Assembly: GCA_018968995.1 (NCBI GenBank)
Contig: JAGWZD010000161.1
Location: forward strand, 1 to 5,387
Direction of reading: 5' to 3'
Source of the DNA: Bdellovibrionales bacterium
GTDB taxonomy: Bacteria > Bdellovibrionota > UBA1018
Length of the DNA: 5,387 nucleotides
Position numbers and translations under genes: made by a program. Within the stretch, counting starts at the first letter, position 1. Every line of letters starts with the position of its first letter. This document shows, piece by piece, positions 1-5,387 of this stretch. Below the pieces are notes generated by a model, which worked only from the letters and a program-made list of their open reading frames with translations, was not told the DNA's origin and ran no database searches.

Positions 1-15
1 TCGGATTTTCCTGGA

Positions 16-525
16 TTATTTCTTTCGGAACCGGCTCCACAGGCGGGAGAGACCGGATTTCTCGTTGTTTTTTTGAATTTCCTGAAGCTTTTCTTTTTGT
101 TCCTCGGTCAGCGCTCCCGGAGTTTCCGGAGAGGCGGAGGCACTCTCGAGCTGGCTCTCGAGTTCGGGGGATTTTTTCAGAAGAGCCTGCACCGAGGGAG
201 GAAGTCTCTTCTGCAAGTCCTCGAGTTCGCGGCTCACATCCTTTCCCATCATGCCTTTTTTCATGATGGATTGAAGCTGTTGAAGCTGGCCCTTTGGAAG
301 CCTTTGGAGCGCACTACTGAACTCGGCAAGCCAGTTCAGGTCCATTTTGGAGGGATCGAATTGAGGCGCCGCGGATTCCTCCGTGGTTTCAGCGAGGTTT
401 GCCGGAGCCGAAGTTTCCTGCACGGTCTCGTCATCGGCATGGCAACGCTTGAATTTTTTCCCGCTTCCGCAGGGACATGGATCGTTTCTGCCCACATTCT
501 TGAATTGTTCAGTATTCATGAGCAT
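16..525 (-). CDS. Small protein with N-terminal SEC-C zinc-binding motif, function unknown
   Basis: This 169-residue protein carries a SEC-C motif near its N-terminus. C17, C19, C28 and H29 form the CxCx8CH zinc-ligand pattern, preceded by GRNDP and containing the usual GSGKKFKRC core. The motif is known from the SecA C-terminus, where it binds zinc and SecB, and from many unrelated small proteins. Beyond it lie an acidic, Ala/Glu/Thr-rich stretch (about 30-58), a hydrophilic, probably helical region rich in Gln, Leu, Lys and Ser (about 60-150), and a strongly basic end (RLWSRFRKK). No signal peptide, membrane segment or enzymatic domain is visible, so it is probably cytoplasmic. An in-frame stop at 541-543 limits the start to the ATG at 525 or the one at 519; neither has a good Shine-Dalgarno sequence. 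It follows the tRNA-Leu gene by 85 bases, and no strong promoter is evident there. The gene is clearly real; its role is not known and it is not SecA. Confidence 0.85.
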   Translation of the reverse strand: MLMNTEQFKNVGRNDPCPCGSGKKFKRCHADDETVQETSAPANLAETTEESAAPQFDPSKMDLNWLAEFSSALQRLPKGQLQQLQSIMKKGMMGKDVSRELEDLQKRLPPSVQALLKKSPELESQLESASASPETPGALTEEQKEKLQEIQKNNEKSGLSRLWSRFRKK

Positions 526-610
526 TCGATCGTGCCCAATTCAACCATCGTTTGCAAGGGGTGTGTCGTATTGATTTTACGGGTGTTTTTTGATTTCAGA
601 GAGAGAGGAA

Positions 611-695
611 TGGTGCGGTCGACTGGACTTGAACCAGCACGCCTTTCGGCATACGCCCCTCAAACGTACGTGTCTACCAATTCCACCACGACCGC
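611..695 (-). tRNA. tRNA-Leu, anticodon GAG, with encoded CCA
   Basis: The reverse complement folds as a complete class II tRNA of 85 bases including the CCA tail at 611-613. The acceptor stem pairs GCGGTCG (689-695) with CGACCGC, followed by discriminator A. The D arm has GTG/CAC around AATTGGTAGA. The anticodon stem pairs TACGT with GCGTA around the loop TTGAGGG, placing anticodon GAG at 659-661, which reads CUC and CUU leucine codons. The long variable arm has a GCC/GGC stem capped by GAAA, as expected for leucine tRNAs. The T arm has a five-pair stem around TTCAAGT. No mismatch suggests a pseudogene. It lies 43 bases downstream of the barrel-protein gene on the same strand. No intrinsic terminator is seen on either side, so it may be processed from a longer transcript or use its own promoter. 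Confidence 0.96.
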
Positions 696-727
696 ACACA
701 CAGCGCTGAAAGCGAGGGCTGCGCGAG

Positions 728-756
728 AAAGTAACGACTCAAAACTCAAATCGCAA
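728..756 (-). promoter_or_regulatory. Candidate sigma-70-type promoter for tRNA-Leu
   Basis: On the minus strand a TTGCGA box (751-756) is separated by exactly 17 bases from TACTTT (728-733), followed by a GC-rich stretch like the discriminators of stable-RNA promoters. A short T-tract lies just upstream of the first box. The site overlaps the last codons of the preceding gene, and the -10 box sits 32 bases before the mature tRNA. Both boxes match consensus only partly (4/6 and 3/6), so this is a weak prediction. Confidence 0.25.
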
Positions 757-1590
757 GCCGAAAAAATAGGTCGAGCCTTTCAGCGTAATGTTGCTGTCTG
801 AGCCCTCCAGAGAGCTCGCCTCTGCGAGAAGATATACTCGGGAAACCCCCATATTCGCGTACATTTCAGCGGCCGAGGCCTCGTCGAGGGCGCTTAGTAA
901 AATCATCCCCCCATAAAATACCCCTTGAGTACTCAGGGTTCCCGCGAGGTCATTTTTTAACTGATAGCGGAGTACTTTTCCTCGGTATCCTACAAACGGG
1001 ACAACCCACTGATTACGAATCCAGCGGGCTTGGTAGCGGGCTTGATAGCCATACGAAAGGAGGCCCGCTAAAGACTGAGTGACCGCATTCGTTGGGCTGG
1101 TCAGGTATAGCGCCCCTGAGCCTCCGATGCCTAAGACTCCCAACAGCTGAAACCATTGAGGCTGAAACTCTCCTTGAATTTGAAAACTTCGAATGCCTGA
1201 GGGGTCAGCACTGGAAATGGAGCTTAAATTTCCAAGTCCTGATCGGGCAGCAGCGGAAATTTCTAGAGCCCAGTTCGGGCGCTTCTGTTGGTAAAACGGA
1301 ACAGAATAGTCCTTCTTCGCTCTTTTAACAGGAGGCTTCTCGGTCTGCTCAGCCTGGTCGGCATTTGGGGTTTGCTCGGGCTGAGGCGCCAGAGCAGCCT
1401 CCGAAGTCGGAGCGGGAACGACTTCCGGCTGCATCTCTGTGGATGGTGCCTGATTCTCAGCACTTTCTTTTGCAGGAACTGGTACTTCCTCCTCAGAAGG
1501 GGCGGTTGGAGGAGTTTCGGCCCAGACCCCTCGGCAAAGCCCAAGGGTCAGGATACAAGTGATGAGAAACGCCAGCCGAATCGGAGTCAT
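739..1590 (-). CDS. Exported protein with Pro/Glu-rich linker and putative outer-membrane beta-barrel domain
   Basis: This 283-residue protein has three visible parts. Residues 1-24 form a Sec signal peptide with a basic n-region residue, a hydrophobic core and a likely signal peptidase I site after VWA (22-24). Residues 25 to about 93 are a low-complexity linker rich in Pro, Glu, Ala and Gln that ends in a basic patch (VKRAKK). Residues about 95-283 alternate polar and hydrophobic residues with many aromatics and Gly. They end in TYFFGLRFEF, whose terminal Phe resembles the signal by which beta-barrel proteins are recognised for outer-membrane assembly. I infer a small outer-membrane barrel with a flexible periplasmic N-terminal tail, but recognise no named family. 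Its ATG overlaps the transaldolase stop as ATGA, with GGGAGA (1601-1606) upstream, so translation is probably coupled. It is the last protein gene before the tRNA. Neither cysteine in the signal region sits in a proper lipobox. Confidence 0.8.
   Translation of the reverse strand: MTPIRLAFLITCILTLGLCRGVWAETPPTAPSEEEVPVPAKESAENQAPSTEMQPEVVPAPTSEAALAPQPEQTPNADQAEQTEKPPVKRAKKDYSVPFYQQKRPNWALEISAAARSGLGNLSSISSADPSGIRSFQIQGEFQPQWFQLLGVLGIGGSGALYLTSPTNAVTQSLAGLLSYGYQARYQARWIRNQWVVPFVGYRGKVLRYQLKNDLAGTLSTQGVFYGGMILLSALDEASAAEMYANMGVSRVYLLAEASSLEGSDSNITLKGSTYFFGLRFEF
1024..1047 (-). repeat. Two-unit 12-bp tandem repeat inside the barrel-protein gene
   Basis: Two adjacent 12-base units (1024-1035 and 1036-1047) differ at one position and encode YQAR twice in a row in the beta-rich domain. 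It looks like a small in-frame duplication that keeps the inside/outside alternation of a beta strand. Confidence 0.6.
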
Positions 1591-2231
1591 CCCTTCATAG
1601 TCTCCCAGTCCTTCATGAACCGGGCAAGCCCAGAGTCGGTCAGCGGGTGAGATAGGAGTTGTTGGAACACCTTATACGGAAGCGTGCCCACGTCGCCTCC
1701 GGCCAAAATGGACTGCCTCATATGGTCGACATGGCGAATGCTGGCCACGAGGATCTGTGTTTCAAAGTGGTAGTGATCGTAAACCTGACGAATGCCCCGG
1801 ATCAGGGCCATTCCATCTTGCCCAATATCATCCAAGCGACCCACGAACGGTGAAACGTAGGTTGCACCTGCTTTTGCAGCCATCATCGCTTGAACCTCGG
1901 TAAAGCAGAGGGTGACGTTGGTCTTAATCTCTTGCTCGGAGAGAGCTTTACACGCTTCTAAGCCCGCCCAAGTCAGGGGAAGCTTCACCACGATGTTCTT
2001 GTGAAGCTTCGCCAGGGTCTTACCCTGAGCAATCATATCCTGAGCAGTCACTGTCGTTACTTCAGCACTAATGGGACCGTCTACAAGTTCGCAGATCCTA
2101 AGCAGCAGCTTTTCAAACGGCTGGCCCGCCTTCGCGACGAGGGAGGGGTTAGTGGTTACCCCATCAATTAGTCCTGTCTTAGCGGCGGCCTCGATTTCAT
2201 GGATTTCTGCAGTATCGATAAAGAGCTTCAT
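1587..2231 (-). CDS. tal: Small transaldolase (TalC/FSA-type class I aldolase)
   Basis: This 214-residue protein belongs to the short transaldolase family that includes TalC/MipB and fructose-6-phosphate aldolase. These are single-domain cytoplasmic TIM barrels using a Schiff-base lysine. The first strand carries D6 (LFIDTAE), followed by the GVTTNPSLV motif (24-32). The Schiff-base lysine is K83 in NIVVKLP, and SPFVGRLDD (127-135) is conserved near the end. E57 (AEVT) and F129 (SPFVGR) are the residues associated with true transaldolases, where fructose-6-phosphate aldolase has Gln and Tyr. I therefore favour transfer of a dihydroxyacetone unit between sugar phosphates in the pentose phosphate pathway. 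An in-frame ATG at 2285 would add 18 unrelated residues and overlap livF by 50 bases. The start at 2231 has a strong ribosome-binding site and the standard family N-terminus, and matches the usual length. It follows livF by 4 bases and overlaps the next gene as ATGA. Confidence 0.93.
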   Translation of the reverse strand: MKLFIDTAEIHEIEAAAKTGLIDGVTTNPSLVAKAGQPFEKLLLRICELVDGPISAEVTTVTAQDMIAQGKTLAKLHKNIVVKLPLTWAGLEACKALSEQEIKTNVTLCFTEVQAMMAAKAGATYVSPFVGRLDDIGQDGMALIRGIRQVYDHYHFETQILVASIRHVDHMRQSILAGGDVGTLPYKVFQQLLSHPLTDSGLARFMKDWETMKG

Positions 2232-2235
2232 GAGT

Positions 2236-2952
2236 TTATTCTCCCAGATAGGCTTTTCTGACTTCGTCAGATGCCAAAAGTTCACCAGCCGGCTTGCTTA
2301 AAGCCACCGTTCCAGTTTCAAGCACCACACCTTGGTGCGCAATCTGTAACGCTTGAAGGGCGTTTTGTTCCACTAAGATAATGGTCATTCCAGCCTTATT
2401 GATAGACTGAATGATTTCAAAGATTTTCTCGATCATCTGTGGCGCAAGCCCAAGGCTAGGCTCGTCTAGGCACAAGATTTCGGGATGACCCATGAGCGCT
2501 CTTCCAATGGCGAGCATCTGCTGCTCTCCGCCGGATAATGTGCCAGCGCTTTGCGTGCGGCGCTCTTTGAGCCTAGGAAAAAGCTGAAAAACTCGCTCGA
2601 GATCCGCCTGGTAAGAGGTTTTGGTAGGGGCCGCCCAGGCTCCAAGGTCGAGATTTTCTTCTACGGTAAGGTTCAGAAAGATGCCTCGGCCTTCCGGTGC
2701 CTGATAGATTCTTCTTCGGACAATTTGGTGGCTGGGCATTCCGTCTATGCGAATTCCCTGATGCCAAATTTGCCCCTTCGAAAGAGGAGCGAGACCTGAG
2801 ATGGCGCGTAGGGTGGTAGTTTTGCCTGCTCCATTCGATCCAATCAGAGTCAGGATCTCACCCTTGCGCACTTCAAAGCTTATATCGCGAATGGCTTGAA
2901 TTGCCCCATAATTCACGGAAACATTCTTAAACTGAAGGATCGACTCATGCAT
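2236..2952 (-). CDS. livF: Branched-chain amino acid ABC transporter, ATPase LivF
   Basis: This 238-residue protein is one of the two cytoplasmic ATPases that drive a LivHMGF-type importer of leucine, isoleucine, valine or other hydrophobic amino acids. Walker A is GSNGAGKT (38-45). The Q-loop region carries the LivF-typical APEGRGIF (85-92) and LTVEENL. The ABC signature is LSGGEQQ (139-145). Walker B is ILCLDEP (159-165), with catalytic E164 and a SLGLAP D-loop. The switch position reads VEQN, with Gln where most ABC ATPases have His; this is usual in LivF and not a defect. The C-terminus (VRKAYLGE) is also typical, and the length is normal. The ATG at 2952 overlaps the end of livG by 8 bases and is preceded by AAGGGAG (2962-2968) at 9 bases, so it is coupled to livG. 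Assignment as LivF rather than LivG rests on the PEGR and VEQN motifs. Confidence 0.96.
   Translation of the reverse strand: MHESILQFKNVSVNYGAIQAIRDISFEVRKGEILTLIGSNGAGKTTTLRAISGLAPLSKGQIWHQGIRIDGMPSHQIVRRRIYQAPEGRGIFLNLTVEENLDLGAWAAPTKTSYQADLERVFQLFPRLKERRTQSAGTLSGGEQQMLAIGRALMGHPEILCLDEPSLGLAPQMIEKIFEIIQSINKAGMTIILVEQNALQALQIAHQGVVLETGTVALSKPAGELLASDEVRKAYLGE
2241..2245 (-). promoter_or_regulatory. Ribosome-binding site fixing the transaldolase start
   Basis: GGGAG on the minus strand lies 9 bases before the ATG at 2231 and inside the last codons of livF. It supports the shorter 214-residue transaldolase over the longer reading from 2285, and suggests translation coupled to livF. Confidence 0.75.
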
Positions 2953-3730
2953 GAGAAGCCGCTCCCTTGCCTAGGTAGGCCTCAATGACTCTGGGATCCC
3001 TCTGAATCTCGCTTGGGGTGCCTTCAGCAATCTTCACTCCATAGTCTAGAACAGCAATTCGCTCACAAACCCCCATCACTAGCTTCATATCGTGCTCGAT
3101 GAGAAGGATCGTCATCCCGAACTTGTCGCGGATCATTCGAATGGTTTCCATGAGCGCTCGCGTCTCCTGAGCGTTCATTCCTGCAGCGGGTTCATCTAGC
3201 AGTAGAAGCTTAGCTCCAGTGGCCATCGCTCGGGCAATTTCGAGTCGGCGCTGATCACCGTACGGAAGATTCACCGCTGGTAAGTTCCGTCGTGAAGCCA
3301 AGTCAAAAATATCCATCAGATCTAAAGCGCGCTGATGTTTCGCAGATTCCTTGGAGATATGCGAAGAGGTCCTAAATAGGGCCTCAAAAAATCCTGATTG
3401 CGCCATGTTTGGGTTCTGGTCGAGTGCAACCAGGATATTCTCTTCAACGGTGAGCTCTTTAAAGAGACGTATGTTCTGGAATGTGCGTGCCATCCCTCGT
3501 CGGGTGATTTGAAAGGGTCGCAATCCGACTGCAGGTTTCCCGTAAAGCTCAATCGATCCCTCAGTAGGCCGATAAACGCCGGTGAACATGTTAAACGCAG
3601 TAGTCTTCCCCGCGCCATTGGGACCAATCAGGCCAAAGATCACCTTTTCTGGAATCTCAAGATCCAGGCCCGATACGGCCTTCAGTCCGCCGAACTGCAT
3701 GGTGAGAGATTTGGCACAAAGAGCCTTCAT
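2945..3730 (-). CDS. livG: Branched-chain amino acid ABC transporter, ATPase LivG
   Basis: This 261-residue protein is the partner ATPase of LivF. Walker A is GPNGAGKT (36-43), and the Q-loop is RTFQNIRLF with Q85. The signature is the LivG-specific LPYGDQRRLEIARA (155-168) in place of LSGGQ. Walker B is LLLLDEPAAGMN (175-186) with catalytic E180, and the switch histidine is H213 in LLIEHDM. The C-terminal region (GTPSEIQRDPRVIEAYLG) is diagnostic for the LivG/UrtD group. UrtD, the urea-transporter counterpart, is an alternative in principle, but no urease or urea genes are in view. The ATG at 3730 overlaps the livM stop as ATGA, and GAGG (3737-3740) lies 6 bases upstream, so translation is probably coupled. 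All catalytic residues are present. Confidence 0.96.
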   Translation of the reverse strand: MKALCAKSLTMQFGGLKAVSGLDLEIPEKVIFGLIGPNGAGKTTAFNMFTGVYRPTEGSIELYGKPAVGLRPFQITRRGMARTFQNIRLFKELTVEENILVALDQNPNMAQSGFFEALFRTSSHISKESAKHQRALDLMDIFDLASRRNLPAVNLPYGDQRRLEIARAMATGAKLLLLDEPAAGMNAQETRALMETIRMIRDKFGMTILLIEHDMKLVMGVCERIAVLDYGVKIAEGTPSEIQRDPRVIEAYLGKGAASHA

Positions 3731-4737
3731 GAAGCGCCTCGCACCGACTCTTCACGCTTCCGACGCAGTTTCAGTGCTGACATCAAACTCGGTAGCTCTC
3801 TTCGGCCGAAAAGACCGTTGGGGCGGGTCAGCATCAAAGCAATCAGTAGCAGGGAATAAATAATCATTCGAAAGTCGATTTGAGTAAGCTGCTGAAGTGG
3901 GCGCAGGGCTTCCTTGAGGACCGTAAGCAAAATCGCGGCAATGGCGCTTCCAGTGATGCTGCCCATTCCGCCAAGAACGACCATGATGATGAACTCAAAG
4001 CTGCGATTAAAGTCGAAAATGGCAGGGTTTAAATAGCGAAGAAAGTGGCCGAATAGAGCCCCTCCTGTGCCAGCGAATGCGGCTCCAATGACAAAAGCCC
4101 CAACTTTAGTGCGCGTGGTGTTTACTCCCATCGATTCAGACGCGATTTCATCTTCACGAACCGACATCAGTGCTCGGCCCGGGGGCGAGTGGACGAGGCG
4201 CCAAATAACAAAAAGTGTGAATACCACCCAGGAGTAAACCCATCCGAAAGTGGATAGTAGGGGAATGTCCGCATATCCGCGGGCCCCGCCCACGGTCTCA
4301 ATGTTCAGAATCAGTACCCGGATGATTTCTCCAAAACCTAAAGTTACAATCGCCAGGTAGTCGCCCTTCAGGCGTAGAGAAGGAAGGCCCACAATCAGGC
4401 CAGCAAACGCGGCAGTGAGTCCTCCAGTCAGAAGTGCCCCTAGAATCAGAACAGAGCTCATGGCGCCAGTCGCCCACTGAGGATCAGCGGCGATCATGTT
4501 TTTGCTAAAGTAGGCTGCGGTGTAGGCACCGATGGACATGAATCCCGCATGTCCCATTGAGAATTGTCCCGTGAATCCGTTGACGAGGTTGAGGCTTACG
4601 GCCAGCACTACGTTTATGCCGGCGTACATAATGATGGAGAAGTAGTAGGGGTCGACCTGATCAATCGCCACAAATTGAATCAACCAGACGCAAGCCAGGG
4701 CAATCACCCAGTAACGGCTTCTGAAGGCCGCACTCAT
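3727..4737 (-). CDS. livM: Branched-chain amino acid ABC transporter, permease LivM
   Basis: This 336-residue inner-membrane protein is one of the two subunits that form the translocation path. It has multiple hydrophobic segments from residue 9 onward. Family hallmarks include NGFTGQFSMGHAGFMSIGAY (53-72), GLPSLRLKGDYLAIVTLGFGE (117-137), and the cytoplasmic coupling stretch GRALMSVREDEIASESMGVN (187-206) that contacts the ATPases. LGGMGSITGS (255-264) and a C-terminal RPNGLFG follow. The tail is strongly basic and hydrophilic. The length fits LivM rather than the shorter LivH. Its ATG shares one base with the livH stop (TAATG), and GGAG (4746-4749) lies 8 bases upstream. Substrate specificity cannot be read from the permease; leucine, isoleucine and valine are the default, and other hydrophobic or polar amino acids are possible. 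Confidence 0.95.
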   Translation of the reverse strand: MSAAFRSRYWVIALACVWLIQFVAIDQVDPYYFSIIMYAGINVVLAVSLNLVNGFTGQFSMGHAGFMSIGAYTAAYFSKNMIAADPQWATGAMSSVLILGALLTGGLTAAFAGLIVGLPSLRLKGDYLAIVTLGFGEIIRVLILNIETVGGARGYADIPLLSTFGWVYSWVVFTLFVIWRLVHSPPGRALMSVREDEIASESMGVNTTRTKVGAFVIGAAFAGTGGALFGHFLRYLNPAIFDFNRSFEFIIMVVLGGMGSITGSAIAAILLTVLKEALRPLQQLTQIDFRMIIYSLLLIALMLTRPNGLFGRRELPSLMSALKLRRKREESVRGAS

Positions 4738-5387
4738 TAGACTTTCTCCATGCGTTTGGAGCCGAACAGACCTGTCGGTCTTACCAGGAGAATGGCAATC
4801 AGTATCGCGAAAGCCAACGCATCACGGTAGGTGGGCGACCAGTATCCCACAAGAAACTCTTCGGCTAGTCCAAGAACCAAAGCTCCGACCACTGCTCCCA
4901 CGACATTTCCTACACCCCCAAGAACGGCAGCGACAAAGGCTTTCAAGCCTGGCATCACTCCCATAAGCGGGTCTATCTTTGGATAAGTCAGACCCACCAG
5001 CACACCTGCCGCGCCAGCAAGAGCAGAACCCATCATAAAAGTGTAGGAAATCACGCGATTGGTGGGAATTCCCATCAGGCTTGCGAGATCATGGTTAAAG
5101 CTAACTGCGCGCATGGCCCGGCCCAAGCGAGTTTTAAAAATCACAAACTGTAGGATGGCCATCAGTACCAACGAAATCCCTAAAACAATTCCTTGCAGTG
5201 GATTGACTCGAAGGGCTCCTCCGAAAAAACTCCAATCCCCCTGAGGCTGGTAAATTTGCGGAAAGAACTTGGGGTCAGATCCAAACAAAAGCTGGCCCGA
5301 GAATTCGAGAAAAAGCGAAACACCCACTGCAGTGATGAGAACGTTGATTCTCGGGGATTTGCGAAGTCGGCGGTAGGCAAGGAATTC
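4737..5387 (-). CDS. livH: Branched-chain amino acid ABC transporter, permease LivH (5' end outside window)
   Basis: The reading frame stays open to the window edge and gives 216 residues of a LivH-type permease, the second membrane subunit of the importer. The true start lies beyond position 5387. The in-frame codon at 5327 is GTG (Val) in the middle of the family core, preceded by AYRRLRKSPR and LITAV, which belong to the conserved LivH sequence. The visible part contains the coupling stretch TRLGRAMRAVSFNHDLASLM, then MMGSALAGAAGVL, the LGGVGNVVGA motif and the C-terminal RPTGLFG. Compared with the usual length of about 290-300 residues, roughly 75-85 N-terminal residues are missing. The stop overlaps the livM start by one base. 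The truncation is an effect of the window and not evidence of a broken gene. Confidence 0.94.
   Translation of the reverse strand, partial: EFLAYRRLRKSPRINVLITAVGVSLFLEFSGQLLFGSDPKFFPQIYQPQGDWSFFGGALRVNPLQGIVLGISLVLMAILQFVIFKTRLGRAMRAVSFNHDLASLMGIPTNRVISYTFMMGSALAGAAGVLVGLTYPKIDPLMGVMPGLKAFVAAVLGGVGNVVGAVVGALVLGLAEEFLVGYWSPTYRDALAFAILIAILLVRPTGLFGSKRMEKV

Noticed and set aside
580..600. T-run near 585-590 as an intrinsic terminator
   Set aside because: The T-run is on the plus strand, while all genes here run on the minus strand, and no stable stem precedes it.
611..640. tRNA 3' end as an attachment site for an integrated element
   Set aside because: I saw no second copy of the tRNA 3' end, no integrase and no foreign-looking genes in the window.
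73..801. A long plus-strand open frame (242 codons) crossing the SEC-C gene, the tRNA and the end of the barrel gene
   Set aside because: It runs antisense through a tRNA and two supported genes, its product is low in recognisable features, and it has no convincing ribosome-binding site; it is a shadow frame.
1519..1590. Possible lipoprotein signal at C12 or C19 of the barrel protein
   Set aside because: The residues before each Cys (LIT and LGL) do not fit the lipobox, whereas VWA followed by E is a good signal peptidase I site.
1288..1650. Plus-strand open frame opposite the Pro/Glu-rich linker region
   Set aside because: The compositional bias of the linker codons keeps the opposite strand free of stops; the product is Arg/Leu-rich and resembles nothing.
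2232..2285. An 18-residue N-terminal extension of the transaldolase from the ATG at 2285
   Set aside because: The extension overlaps livF by 50 bases and is unlike the family; the ATG at 2231 has the ribosome-binding site and the canonical first residues.
3398..3859. Plus-strand open frame opposite livG and the end of livM
   Set aside because: It lies antisense to two well-supported genes and has no domain or start signal.
5180..5380. Minus-strand 66-codon frame overlapping livH in another frame
   Set aside because: The livH frame, with clear permease motifs, runs through the same bases; this is an out-of-frame shadow.
5382..5387. Window ends exactly in GAATTC (EcoRI site), suggesting a cloning boundary
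   Set aside because: Other GAATTC sites occur inside the window (for example at 5301-5306), so the edge may be coincidence; no vector sequence is visible.

Overview
The window is a compact stretch of bacterial chromosome in which every supportable gene lies on the minus strand, so it is transcribed from the right-hand edge towards position 1. The organism is probably Gram-negative: one product has a Sec signal peptide and a putative outer-membrane barrel ending in phenylalanine. The tRNA gene encodes its own CCA end. Base composition is close to balanced. A Bdellovibrio-like or other deltaproteobacterial relative is possible, but this is an impression from gene style and not a demonstrated assignment.

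Right part (about 2236-5387): four consecutive genes of a branched-chain or hydrophobic amino acid ABC importer in the order livH (5' end cut by the window edge), livM, livG, livF. The two permeases form the membrane channel and the two ATPases power it. Junctions overlap by 1, 4 and 8 bases, and most starts have a clear Shine-Dalgarno sequence inside the preceding gene, so this is one tightly coupled operon. The substrate-binding protein (livJ/livK type) is not in the window.

Middle part (about 739-2231): a small transaldolase-family gene starts 4 bases after livF. It is followed, with an ATGA overlap, by a signal-peptide protein that has a long Pro/Glu/Ala-rich linker and a predicted beta-rich C-terminal domain. 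Both look co-transcribed with the transporter, although no functional link is obvious.

Left part (1-738): a tRNA-Leu (anticodon GAG) lies 43 bases beyond the barrel gene with no visible terminator between them. A small protein with an N-terminal SEC-C zinc motif follows and ends 16 bases from the window edge.

The only intergenic stretches are about 526-610, 696-738 and 4 bases at 2232-2235. I saw no mobile element, CRISPR array, phage gene or integrase. I did not find a convincing new biological system. The least explained items are the linker-plus-barrel protein, the transaldolase placed in a transporter operon, and the SEC-C protein.
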